From Roseburia sp. (lineage in GTDB: Bacteria; Bacillota; Clostridia; Lachnospirales; Lachnospiraceae), in NCBI GenBank assembly GCA_017626625.1, contig JAGAIK010000069.1, positions 1 to 6,906 of the forward strand: a stretch of DNA of 6,906 bases, read 5' to 3'. Within the stretch, counting starts at the first letter, position 1, and every line of letters starts with the position of its first letter. Below the pieces are notes generated by a model. That model did not search any database. It was given only the letters and a program-made list of their open reading frames with translations, and had not been told where the DNA came from. This document shows, in pieces, positions 1-5,551 of this stretch. The position numbers were made by a program, and so were the translations under genes.

Positions 1-34
1 CAAATCGGAGCGTCCAAATTTGTTAAAAGCATAC

Positions 35-66
35 AAAAAACAGCATGACTCTGCAGCCATGCCGTT
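35..66 (-). terminator. Intrinsic terminator of the histidine phosphatase gene
   Basis: Read on the minus strand, AACGGCATGGCT (66-55) pairs over 12 bases with AGTCATGCTGTT (50-39) around a GCAG loop and runs straight into a U tract (A-run at 35-40 on the plus strand). Two of the twelve pairs are G-U in the minus-strand RNA but would be A-C mismatches in a plus-strand RNA. The hairpin is therefore built for minus-strand transcription, matching the phosphatase gene upstream of it. Confidence 0.8.
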
Positions 67-96
67 ATCACTACCCTATATAAACTTTCACTGCTT

Positions 97-196
97 TTCC
101 TCACGGAACTGTTTTACCGCACGGGCACTCCGACCGCTCCGGCAGTCTGCCTATGACCTCTGTTCTTCCTCATGGAACTGTTTTACCGCACGGGCA
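97..196. repeat. 31-bp direct repeat duplicating the 3' end of the phosphatase gene
   Basis: Positions 97-127 and 166-196 are the same 31 bases with one difference (C at 103, T at 172). The offset is 69 bp, exactly 23 codons. The 166-196 copy encodes ARAVKQFHEEE near the end of the phosphatase. The 97-127 copy lies beyond its TAG stop (151-153) in the same frame and would read ARAVKQFREEKQ before a TGA at 88-90. The simplest reading is a small tandem duplication of the gene end, with the outer copy now downstream of a stop codon. Confidence 0.85.
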
Positions 197-777
197 AGCT
201 CTTCGCCGGAAAGCTCCACCACCTCCGTATTGTCTGCCCGGTAGCGCCCTAACATTTCCCGCTCTTTGAAAGGGCAATTATCCATATAGCAGCGCACCGC
301 CATCAGCACTGCACTGTGGGTCACCACCAGCACGTCCTCCTGTTCCCGCTCCAGAATGTAAGCAATAGCAGAAAATGCCCGGGAAACCACGTCCTGGTAG
401 CTCTCCCCCTCCGGCGTTTTCCGATAGCGCCTGTGGCTGTTCCATGCCCGGTATTCTCCCGGAAATTCCTCGCGCACCCTGTTCCAGCTCATGCCCTCCC
501 ATTTTCCCATACTCATCTCCCTTAATCCATCTAGGGAAATGCAGGAAAGCCCCAGGGCTTCCGCCACCGTCTCCGCCGTCTCTGACGCCCGCAGTTGCGG
601 AGAGGTATAGACCCTTACCGCCTGAAACTCCCCTTCTTTCTGCAGCCCTGCCAGACGTGCCGCCAATTCCCCCGCCTGTCTCCTGCCGTTTTCATTTAAA
701 GGAATGTCCGCAGAGCCCTGAATTTTTTTATTTACATTCCAGTCTGTCTCTCCGTGACGTACAAAATACATTTTCAT
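151..777 (-). CDS. Histidine phosphatase family protein (phosphoglycerate-mutase-like)
   Basis: A cytoplasmic phosphatase of 208 residues, the usual length for the branch that includes cofactor-dependent phosphoglycerate mutase-like and alpha-ribazole phosphatase-like enzymes. The N-terminal RHGET motif (R7, H8) supplies the phospho-accepting histidine. YTSPQLRASETAE carries the second arginine (R63), LREMSMGKWEG the likely acid E87, and VVTHSA the second catalytic histidine (H154). No signal peptide or membrane segment is visible. The start is supported by GGAG eight bases upstream (786-789). It is transcribed away from the merR gene and ends in its own hairpin terminator, so it is probably monocistronic. 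The substrate cannot be assigned: no cobalamin or glycolytic genes lie nearby. The last 12 or so residues are duplicated in frame beyond the stop, so a readthrough or strain variant could be about 21 residues longer. Confidence 0.92.
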   Translation of the reverse strand: MKMYFVRHGETDWNVNKKIQGSADIPLNENGRRQAGELAARLAGLQKEGEFQAVRVYTSPQLRASETAETVAEALGLSCISLDGLREMSMGKWEGMSWNRVREEFPGEYRAWNSHRRYRKTPEGESYQDVVSRAFSAIAYILEREQEDVLVVTHSAVLMAVRCYMDNCPFKEREMLGRYRADNTEVVELSGEELARAVKQFHEEEQRS

Positions 778-836
778 CTATCGTTCTCCATCTTCTCTTT
801 CAGTGCCGTTTGCTTTTCTCCATCCGTCGTAATTTG

Positions 837-865
837 AGCATACACGAAAAACCGCAAAAACACAA
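837..865 (-). promoter_or_regulatory. Possible promoter for the phosphatase gene
   Basis: On the minus strand TTGTGT (865-860) is followed after 17 bases by TATGCT (842-837), about 60 bases ahead of the phosphatase start codon. Only three of six -35 and four of six -10 positions match the sigma-A consensus, so this is tentative. It would sit back to back with the merR promoter. Confidence 0.3.
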
Positions 866-905
866 TGAAAAATTCCCCAATTTCCTTATCTTTTCCCCAC
901 TTTCA

Positions 906-914
906 TGCTATAAT
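906..914 (+). promoter_or_regulatory. Extended -10 promoter of the merR-family gene
   Basis: TGCTATAAT at 906-914 is a perfect -10 hexamer with the upstream TG of an extended -10. That can replace a good -35; none is visible at 16-19 bases upstream. It lies 33 bases before the start codon, giving a short leader that contains the ribosome binding site AGGTG (939-943). A single ACTAAC motif at 925-930 recurs upstream of and within the chemoreceptor promoter, but this is too short to call an operator. Confidence 0.55.
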
Positions 915-947
915 TGAAGTAACTACTAACTCATAACGAGGTGCTTT

Positions 948-1745
948 ATGAAAAACCGACATACCATCCACGAAGTTGCCGCTCTGCTGGGCATCAGCAC
1001 GGACACAATCCGTCTCTACGAAAAAGAAGGACTCGTAACCCCTCTCAGAAATCCCGAAAACGGATACCGTTATTATGGCTCAGATGAGATACACCGGATC
1101 ATGGGTATTTACCTCTACCGGCAGCTTAATGTCAGTATGTCCGAAATCAAAAGCACCCTTAACGTTTCCTCTTTTCCCGAAATCAGCGCACAGTTTTCCG
1201 AATTTATCACAACACGTGAAAACCGGATTCAAAAGCTTCAGAACGAAATTGAGAAAATGCGCTTCATGAAACATCACTTAGACAGGCTTCACGCAGGGTT
1301 AGATACCTGCAGCCTTCAGACACTGCCTTTGGGATATATTATTTACCAGCAGGATTTTGCCGAACTCCGCGTTGCCGAACTAAAAGCTGTCTTTACCTCC
1401 CCCTCCTTTTCCTTTGGGAATTTTTGCTATGCCTTATCCCAGACCGAAAATGCCCGTTACCAGACCGATGCCCTGCGCTTCGTCATCCGGGAACCCATGA
1501 TGGAGCTTACAGAATTAAACAGTGATAAGGAGTTCTTTCCGGTGCAGGGCTCCTGCCAGTGCCTTTATACCGTCTGCTCTTTTCCGGCAGACCTGCCATT
1601 GGAATGGAATTTTGATATTGTTTTTGACTATGCGTTGCAAAACGGTTATCAATGTGCTCCCAATGGGTATGCCTTTTATGTTTTCAGTCTGATGGGTGAG
1701 CATGGGATTTCCAATTTTTATGAGGTATATCTTCCTCTCCTCTGA
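948..1745 (+). CDS. MerR-family transcriptional regulator with GyrI-like effector domain
   Basis: A 265-residue DNA-binding regulator. Residues 5-75 form the winged helix-turn-helix of the MerR family: HEVAALLGISTDTIRLYEKE is the helix-turn-helix, and RNPENGYRYYGSDE is the wing. Residues 86-115 are charged and helical, the dimerisation coiled coil. Residues 125-265 look like a GyrI/BmrR-type small-molecule-binding domain ending in YEVYLPLL, similar to the closing strand of multidrug-sensing members. MerR proteins of this kind activate promoters with an over-long 19-bp spacer by untwisting the DNA. Such a promoter lies 150 bases downstream in front of the chemoreceptor gene, so that gene is the likely target and this regulator its local activator (inference). 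The ligand is unknown. The start is set by AGGTG four bases ahead of ATG and the family N-terminus. A weak hairpin follows the stop. Confidence 0.9.
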   Translation: MKNRHTIHEVAALLGISTDTIRLYEKEGLVTPLRNPENGYRYYGSDEIHRIMGIYLYRQLNVSMSEIKSTLNVSSFPEISAQFSEFITTRENRIQKLQNEIEKMRFMKHHLDRLHAGLDTCSLQTLPLGYIIYQQDFAELRVAELKAVFTSPSFSFGNFCYALSQTENARYQTDALRFVIREPMMELTELNSDKEFFPVQGSCQCLYTVCSFPADLPLEWNFDIVFDYALQNGYQCAPNGYAFYVFSLMGEHGISNFYEVYLPLL

Positions 1746-1772
1746 CAGAACGTTTGTCCCCTTTTGCCCGAC

Positions 1773-1791
1773 AGGTGCCTGGTACCTTTTT
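1773..1791 (+). terminator. Probable weak intrinsic terminator of the merR-family gene
   Basis: AGGTGC (1773-1778) pairs with GTACCT (1782-1787) around a three-base loop, with one G-U pair, and runs into a T tract at 1787-1791, 28 bases past the merR stop. An outer pair GACAGG/CCTGTC (1770-1775 with 1802-1807) and GTACC/GGTAC (1782-1786 with 1792-1796) offer alternative folds. The stem is short, so readthrough into the chemoreceptor gene is possible. Confidence 0.45.
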
Positions 1792-1815
1792 GGTACTTTT
1801 CCCTGTCTTAGGTAC

Positions 1816-1821
1816 TATAAT
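1816..1821 (+). promoter_or_regulatory. Isolated consensus -10 hexamer (TATAAT)
   Basis: A perfect TATAAT preceded by GGTAC. The only -35-like hexamer is TTGGTA at 1790-1795, which gives a 20-bp spacer, too long for unaided sigma-A but compatible with a second MerR-type activation site. It could add a distal start for the chemoreceptor transcript. Weak evidence in a T-rich region. Confidence 0.25.
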
Positions 1822-1898
1822 TTTCTGAATTTTCCCCTTTTCTTTTACAATTTGTCCTTTTCCCCAAGAAAAAAGTTTAAATTAACTAACATTTTCTC

Positions 1899-1929
1899 TT
1901 GACCTTAGACTAACACCAACGTTTATATT
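1899..1929 (+). promoter_or_regulatory. MerR-type promoter of the chemoreceptor gene (19-bp spacer)
   Basis: TTGACC (1899-1904) and TATATT (1924-1929) are separated by exactly 19 bases, the hallmark of promoters activated by MerR-family proteins. The spacer contains an imperfect dyad, TAGAC (1906-1910) against GTTTA (1921-1925), centred within two bases of the spacer midpoint. With a good -35, a fair -10 and the wrong spacing, the promoter should be weak until a regulator twists it into register. The MerR/GyrI-like gene immediately upstream is the obvious candidate. The predicted start near 1936 leaves a leader of about 125 bases. Confidence 0.65.
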
Positions 1930-1951
1930 GGAATCAGAAACGTTGGTGTTA
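1911..1951. repeat. Perfect 14-bp inverted repeat over the -10 of the chemoreceptor promoter
   Basis: TAACACCAACGTTT (1911-1924) and AAACGTTGGTGTTA (1938-1951) are exact reverse complements separated by 13 bases. The left arm lies in the promoter spacer and touches the -10; the right arm covers about +2 to +16. Because the left arm is upstream of the predicted start, it would not be in the RNA, so a DNA operator is more likely than an RNA hairpin. Each arm contains the palindrome AACGTT, and the two palindromes are 21 bp apart, two helical turns. Confidence 0.75.
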
Positions 1952-2025
1952 TGATTCGGATGAAAAAACACCGGCGCACCAATTTATTCATCATGGAGTT
2001 CCGGAGGATTACAATCGGGGGGTAA
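1951..2025 (+). CDS. Possible 24-codon leader peptide upstream of the chemoreceptor gene
   Basis: ATG at 1951 (or 1960) opens a frame that stops at TAA 2023-2025, 37 bases before the chemoreceptor start. The product would be strongly basic, beginning MIRMKKHRRT and ending FRRITIGG. There is no convincing ribosome binding site ahead of either ATG; only GGTG at 1945-1948 is near. It could be a leader peptide or a chance frame in a structured leader. I do not recognise the peptide. Confidence 0.25.
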   Translation: MIRMKKHRRTNLFIMEFRRITIGG

Positions 2026-2062
2026 GCCTGCGGCGCTGCATTTATAACAGGAGGAATTTACT

Positions 2063-3631
2063 ATGAACGAAACAAAAGAACTTACCTTACAGGAGCGCTC
2101 CCTAAAACGCGCAAATTATTGTGTCACTGTTACCATTACCATCATTTCCGTTTACCTTATGCTGGTTTACCTTGGCACCTTATCCCAGGGAATCTTTGCT
2201 CTGCGCCACACGCTTATTATAGTAGCCATGATTGCTGTTCCGGCAGTACTTTCTTTTATTTTTTACTTTAAAAATCCGCTTTCCACCAGCTACCGCCGTG
2301 TGGCGCTGATTTCATTCATTATTATTTTTGAAATCGTCTGCCTTTCTGTAAAGACAGTTTCCTTTAACCTTTTTTTGATTCCCGTCATGATTAGCATGAT
2401 GATGTATTTTGACATGAAATTTGAAATCACAGTGGCGGTGCTCAATATGATTTTTACCGTATTTAACGGCTTATATTCGATTTTCGTCCTTGGAGGAAAC
2501 AACGTTACCCAGATTAACGAGGTATTTCTTACCATCTCCGCCATACTGATTATCGGCACTGCCATCTGCCTGGCAACAAAGGTGGCTGTGGCTCACAACG
2601 AAGAGGAAATGGCAGAGTTAGAAGCCCGCAAGAAAAAACAGGAAGATATGATGGAATCCATTATTGCCGTGGGTAAATCTGTCAATGCTTCCACCCAGAC
2701 CATCCACGCTTTATTAGAGGAAATGTCCGAAGCCACCAACTGCGTCAGCCAGGCAATGGGCGATGTGGCTGTCAGCATGGAGGCAACCGTGGGAAATGTA
2801 CAGGAACAGGCAGAAATGACCGGACGGATTCAGGACGTCATTGACGATACCGTCACCATCGCAGATACCTTAGAGACGATTTCCAGGGAAAACAGCCATA
2901 ATGTAAAATCCGGTCAGCAGTTAGTTTCCGACATCGTGACCCAGACGGAACAGATTGAGCGGGAAAATACCATGGTAAAAGATAACATGGCAGCGCTCCA
3001 TACCCACACCAAGGATATGCAGAAAATCATCGGTATTATCCAGCAGATTTCTTCCCAGACCAATCTCCTTGCCTTAAACGCTTCCATCGAAGCTGCCCGG
3101 GCGGGTGAGGCAGGAAAGGACTTTGCCGTTGTGGCGGAGGAAATCCGCGTCCTTTCCGAGCAGACCAAGCAGTCTACGGAGAATATTGAAGATATTATCA
3201 CCAAGTTAAATGAAAATGCTTCCGATACCATCACTTCCATGGACCATGTAATGGAGAAAATCAGCTCTCAGGTTTCCATGATACATGATATTGAAGAGAA
3301 TTTCGGCTCTATCCGCAGCGGACTTTCCGAGCTCAAGCACAATGCCGTGGAAATGGGTGAGAAAACAAAACTTTTACGGGAAACCAACACAACGCTTGTT
3401 GACAGCACCAATACCCTTTCCTCCACCAGCGAGGAAATCAGTGCCTCCGCTGAGGAAACCAATGCCATGTGTTCGGATAACGCAGAGCGGTTTAAGACTA
3501 TCAATAATGTAATTGAAGAACTGGCGCAGGAGGCTGGCAAAATGGACGGATTCATTGACGAATACAACAGACTTCATGCAGAGGCTGAGGCTGCCCTGGA
3601 AAATACCGCTTACCAACCGTCAGTTGCTTAG
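2063..3631 (+). CDS. Methyl-accepting chemotaxis protein with a six-helix membrane domain
   Basis: A 522-residue chemoreceptor that would pass signals to the CheA/CheW array. The N-terminus carries about six hydrophobic helices (roughly 19-38, 49-69, 79-96, 101-117, 121-143 and 154-176) with only short loops, so it has no large extracellular ligand domain and probably senses through or within the membrane. A charged segment (178-200) leads directly into the cytoplasmic coiled-coil signalling domain without a recognisable HAMP. The hairpin tip is the highly conserved [20 protein letters not shown] (332-351), followed by FAVVAEEIR. Glu/Gln/Ala-rich heptads on both sides, such as [15 protein letters not shown], resemble methylation regions. 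The C-terminus ends QPSVA and lacks a CheR/CheB-tethering pentapeptide. AGGAGG eight bases upstream fixes the start. No che genes are in the window, so it is an orphan receptor gene, apparently under MerR-type control. Confidence 0.95.
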   Translation: MNETKELTLQERSLKRANYCVTVTITIISVYLMLVYLGTLSQGIFALRHTLIIVAMIAVPAVLSFIFYFKNPLSTSYRRVALISFIIIFEIVCLSVKTVSFNLFLIPVMISMMMYFDMKFEITVAVLNMIFTVFNGLYSIFVLGGNNVTQINEVFLTISAILIIGTAICLATKVAVAHNEEEMAELEARKKKQEDMMESIIAVGKSVNASTQTIHALLEEMSEATNCVSQAMGDVAVSMEATVGNVQEQAEMTGRIQDVIDDTVTIADTLETISRENSHNVKSGQQLVSDIVTQTEQIERENTMVKDNMAALHTHTKDMQKIIGIIQQISSQTNLLALNASIEAARAGEAGKDFAVVAEEIRVLSEQTKQSTENIEDIITKLNENASDTITSMDHVMEKISSQVSMIHDIEENFGSIRSGLSELKHNAVEMGEKTKLLRETNTTLVDSTNTLSSTSEEISASAEETNAMCSDNAERFKTINNVIEELAQEAGKMDGFIDEYNRLHAEAEAALENTAYQPSVA

Positions 3632-3709
3632 TAAAAAGTTGTACGCAAAATAGAAAGAAAAGCACTCACAAGACACATGAGACAAATTAGCATAGCGAAA
3701 AACTATTCG

Positions 3710-3760
3710 CAAAACACCGGGTAGCAGGTGATATCTGAAAACCTGCTGCCTAGTGTTTTG
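3710..3760. terminator. Long hairpin terminator after the chemoreceptor gene, probably bidirectional
   Basis: The 20-base arms at 3710-3729 and 3741-3760 (both beginning CAAAACAC when read inward on their own strands) pair with one mismatch and two G-U pairs around an 11-base loop. Each strand ends its descending arm with GTGTTTTG, so a T tract is available in both directions. It lies 78 bases past the chemoreceptor stop and also beyond the end of the convergent fic gene. Confidence 0.7.
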
Positions 3761-3805
3761 TCCCATTGATTATAGGACAAGGCGTAAGATTAATTTCTTT
3801 AAAGG

Positions 3806-3836
3806 TTGACTGCAGGGAGTACTCCGAACTTACACT
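3806..3836 (+). promoter_or_regulatory. MerR-type promoter with no gene behind it
   Basis: TTGACT (3806-3811) and TACACT (3831-3836) are separated by exactly 19 bases. The perfect palindrome GGAGTACTCC (3816-3825) is centred half a base from the middle of that spacer. This is the architecture of a MerR-activated promoter, here with a GGAGT-type dyad unlike the one at the chemoreceptor promoter. Downstream on the plus strand there is no ORF with a ribosome binding site. Transcription would run antisense through fic. It may be a relic of a lost gene or an antisense promoter. Confidence 0.5.
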
Positions 3837-3876
3837 ACCGGAAATCGCCCTTAGGTGGATAAAGCGACAACAGAAA

Positions 3877-3914
3877 GAGTACAAATCTTATAAAATCAGG
3901 AAAGATTTGCACTC
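3877..3914 (-). terminator. Terminator-like hairpin overlapping the fic stop codon
   Basis: On the minus strand GAGTGCAAATCTT (3914-3902) pairs with AAGATTTGTACTC (3889-3877) over 13 bases, one of them G-U in this orientation, around a 12-base loop. It is followed by TTTCTGTT. The 5' arm is formed by codons for the last residues of Fic, and the TGA (3898-3896) sits in the loop. The same AAGATTTG segment can also pair with CAAATCTT at 3914-3921, so two folds compete. Confidence 0.5.
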
Positions 3915-4513
3915 AAATCTTCTGTTTTATACACTGCATAACCTTCATAGTAATAGCTATGGTCAATACCTTTCATATAAACTTCTCTATCCCAAATCCG
4001 GTCTGTTAAAGCATTTTTCAGCAAGTACTTAATTTCAATATCCTTAATCGGACTTCTCTCCATCGCTAACAGGTAGTCATCCTTATCTACTTTACTCCAG
4101 TCAATCACCTGTTTAAGTTCCTTCTTCAAAATCAAATCAAGCCATATTCGCATACTGCGTCCGTTTCCTTCACGAAAAGGATGCGCCACGTTCATTTCAA
4201 CATACTTTTCGACAATCTCATCAAAAGTTGACTGCGGCATTTTATCTATATTTTCCAACGCTGCCTCAAGGTACATAACAGAAGCAAATCTAAAATTTCC
4301 CTTTGCTAAATTTACTTCGCGCATCTCACCCGCAAACTCATAAATTTCTTCAAAGAGATATTTATGAATCTTTGCCAGACTGTCATATGTCCCTGCTTCT
4401 AACCTATCGAGATAACCTGTTTCAAACAGCTTTAGCGCTTTTTCTTTACTGATTTTTTCTTCGGTTCTTGCAAGTTCTGCTGAATCTGCAATACCTAATT
4501 TGTTTTCAAGCAT
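3896..4513 (-). CDS. Class III Fic protein adenylyltransferase (self-inhibited)
   Basis: A 205-residue Fic-domain enzyme that transfers AMP from ATP to a hydroxyl side chain of a target protein. The complete catalytic motif HPFREGNGRSMR (111-122) has the catalytic H111, metal ligand E115 and phosphate-binding N117, R119 and R122. The flap that docks the target, KGNFRFA, is at 71-77. Near the C-terminus, SYYYEG (186-191) matches the inhibitory [S/T]xxxE[G/N] helix of class III Fic proteins, whose glutamate (E190) blocks ATP positioning until oligomer state and autoadenylylation release it. The sequence closely resembles the Neisseria meningitidis Fic protein as I recall it, a family member reported to modify GyrB. 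No separate antitoxin gene is needed or visible. AAAGGA seven bases upstream supports the start. It follows the kinase gene by 95 bases and may share its transcript. The tail after residue 192 is longer than in the Neisseria protein. Confidence 0.93.
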   Translation of the reverse strand: MLENKLGIADSAELARTEEKISKEKALKLFETGYLDRLEAGTYDSLAKIHKYLFEEIYEFAGEMREVNLAKGNFRFASVMYLEAALENIDKMPQSTFDEIVEKYVEMNVAHPFREGNGRSMRIWLDLILKKELKQVIDWSKVDKDDYLLAMERSPIKDIEIKYLLKNALTDRIWDREVYMKGIDHSYYYEGYAVYKTEDLSANLS

Positions 4514-4530
4514 TTTATAGTCCTTTCTGT

Positions 4531-4601
4531 TGATACCTGGTATCTCTCTTCATTCCCGTGATACCCGACATCCGTCTCTGCTATCGCAATACCTGATACC
4601 C
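4531..4601. repeat. TGATACC repeats and palindrome upstream of fic
   Basis: The 95-base gap between the kinase and fic genes contains TGATACC three times (4531-4537, 4559-4565, 4594-4600), the last two extended to TGATACCC. The first is part of a perfect palindrome GATACC-T-GGTATC (4532-4544) immediately upstream of the fic ribosome binding site (4521-4526). This could be an operator, a translation-controlling hairpin or a fragment of a dispersed intergenic repeat. No clear promoter is visible. Confidence 0.5.
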
Positions 4602-4608
4602 ATCTCCA

Positions 4609-5511
4609 TTATTTGTATATCGGAATATACCATGCCGGTATGACTCTTCTAAAATTATCATAATCCTCAAAAGCCTGCAAACATCTTCTCACCATTCCAT
4701 CGATATCTTTCTGCCCGAATTTTTCTGCCCATTTAATGGAATATAATGACGCATGTGCAACATAAACTGCATTTATCCGCCAGAACTCCTCCGGAATCTG
4801 ATGATTAAAATAGGCTTCTATCTGCCCAATGCAATATGGGACACTAATTTCTCTGGCGAAGCTTTCTAACTTGTAAAACTCCTCATATGGGTCAGAAACC
4901 TCCCATCTGTTAAAATCAATGACGCCGATGGAGCCGTCCTCCATATAAATCAGATTTCCCGGGTGAAAATCGCCATGCAGATATACCGGTTTCTCCTTCC
5001 ATATCTGATTTATGTTGTCCTTCACATATTGCACAGCAATCTCATCATTCGCAATCCGGACCTTTGATTCTTCGTATCTCGATAACTGCAATAATTTCTT
5101 TTTCACCTTTGTCTCAGCGGGAATGTCCGCCTCCTCCGGCTTTATGCTGTGAATCTTTTTTAAGATTTCTCCCGCCTGACAGCCAAGCTGGTATTGCTGT
5201 TCCTCTGATAACTCAGGCAAAATATCCTCTACGTCGCACCCTTCTATCCAGCTTAACAGCATGTATACCTTTTGCTTATCGCTGCACAGACCAAAATCAA
5301 TGGGCATAGACATGGGAAATCCTAATCGGGAATATTTCGTAATAATTTCATATTCTTTTTTCTTTGCCTCAAATTTATCTGCCGATGATATTCGAAGCAA
5401 TAGTGGCTCGCCTGATTTTGTTATGATTTTATATTTTTCATCCTCCGACCAGCCTTTCGTCACCTTTTCCACAGACTTCCAGTCAGCGCTGTTTTGTATT
5501 TCTTCGAACAT
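4609..5511 (-). CDS. Aminoglycoside phosphotransferase (APH) family kinase
   Basis: A 300-residue cytoplasmic small-molecule kinase with the APH/choline-kinase fold. The N-lobe contains a glycine-containing loop (TKGWSEDEKY, 18-27) and the strand LLLRIS (37-42), with arginine where many kinases have lysine. The hinge LLSWIEG is at 85-91. The catalytic loop LHGDFHPGN (178-186) supplies D181 and N186, and VIDF (197-200) supplies the metal-binding D199, followed by SDP (206-208). Start: GGAGG seven bases upstream (5519-5523) fixes it. The family includes aminoglycoside and macrolide kinases but also many housekeeping sugar, amino-alcohol and unknown-substrate kinases. Nothing here, such as an adjacent resistance gene or insertion sequence, proves a resistance role. 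It precedes fic in the same direction. I could not identify a convincing promoter, so readthrough from the atp operon is possible. Confidence 0.88.
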   Translation of the reverse strand: MFEEIQNSADWKSVEKVTKGWSEDEKYKIITKSGEPLLLRISSADKFEAKKKEYEIITKYSRLGFPMSMPIDFGLCSDKQKVYMLLSWIEGCDVEDILPELSEEQQYQLGCQAGEILKKIHSIKPEEADIPAETKVKKKLLQLSRYEESKVRIANDEIAVQYVKDNINQIWKEKPVYLHGDFHPGNLIYMEDGSIGVIDFNRWEVSDPYEEFYKLESFAREISVPYCIGQIEAYFNHQIPEEFWRINAVYVAHASLYSIKWAEKFGQKDIDGMVRRCLQAFEDYDNFRRVIPAWYIPIYK

Positions 5512-5551
5512 CCTCTTTCCTCCACAATCGCCTTTTTCTTATCTAAAAAGT

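Larger units (their letters stand above)
1746..2062. other. 317-base regulatory intergenic region between merR and the chemoreceptor gene
   Basis: No protein gene of normal size is present. In order it contains a short hairpin with a T tract ending merR, a T-rich stretch with an isolated TATAAT (1816-1821), a MerR-type promoter (1899-1929), a perfect 14-bp inverted repeat over that promoter's -10, and a leader of about 125 bases with a possible 24-codon reading frame. It ends with the ribosome binding site AGGAGG (2049-2054), eight bases before ATG. I looked for a GEMM-type cyclic-di-GMP riboswitch in the leader and did not find its conserved core. Confidence 0.7.

Noticed and set aside
20..244. 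Plus-strand frame of 74 codons over the phosphatase 3' end
   Set aside because: It is antisense to the phosphatase end and its duplicated tail. The internal NCFTARA repeat merely reflects the 31-bp duplication, and there is no ribosome binding site.
375..917. Plus-strand 180-codon frame opposite the phosphatase gene
   Set aside because: Proline- and serine-rich shadow of a GC-rich gene on the other strand, with no domain and no ribosome binding site. It also runs through the divergent promoter region.
1951..2062. Cyclic-di-GMP (GEMM) riboswitch in the chemoreceptor leader
   Set aside because: Chemoreceptor genes in clostridia often carry one, but the conserved core sequences and paired elements are not found in this leader.
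2914..3567. Minus-strand frames opposite the chemoreceptor signalling domain
   Set aside because: Serine-rich low-complexity shadows of the coiled-coil coding sequence, without start signals.
3766..4032. Plus-strand 88-codon frame running from the intergenic region into fic
   Set aside because: The second half is antisense to the fic 3' end. The first half, covering the orphan promoter, matches no family I recognise and lacks a ribosome binding site. A recombinase remnant was considered, but no catalytic motif is present.
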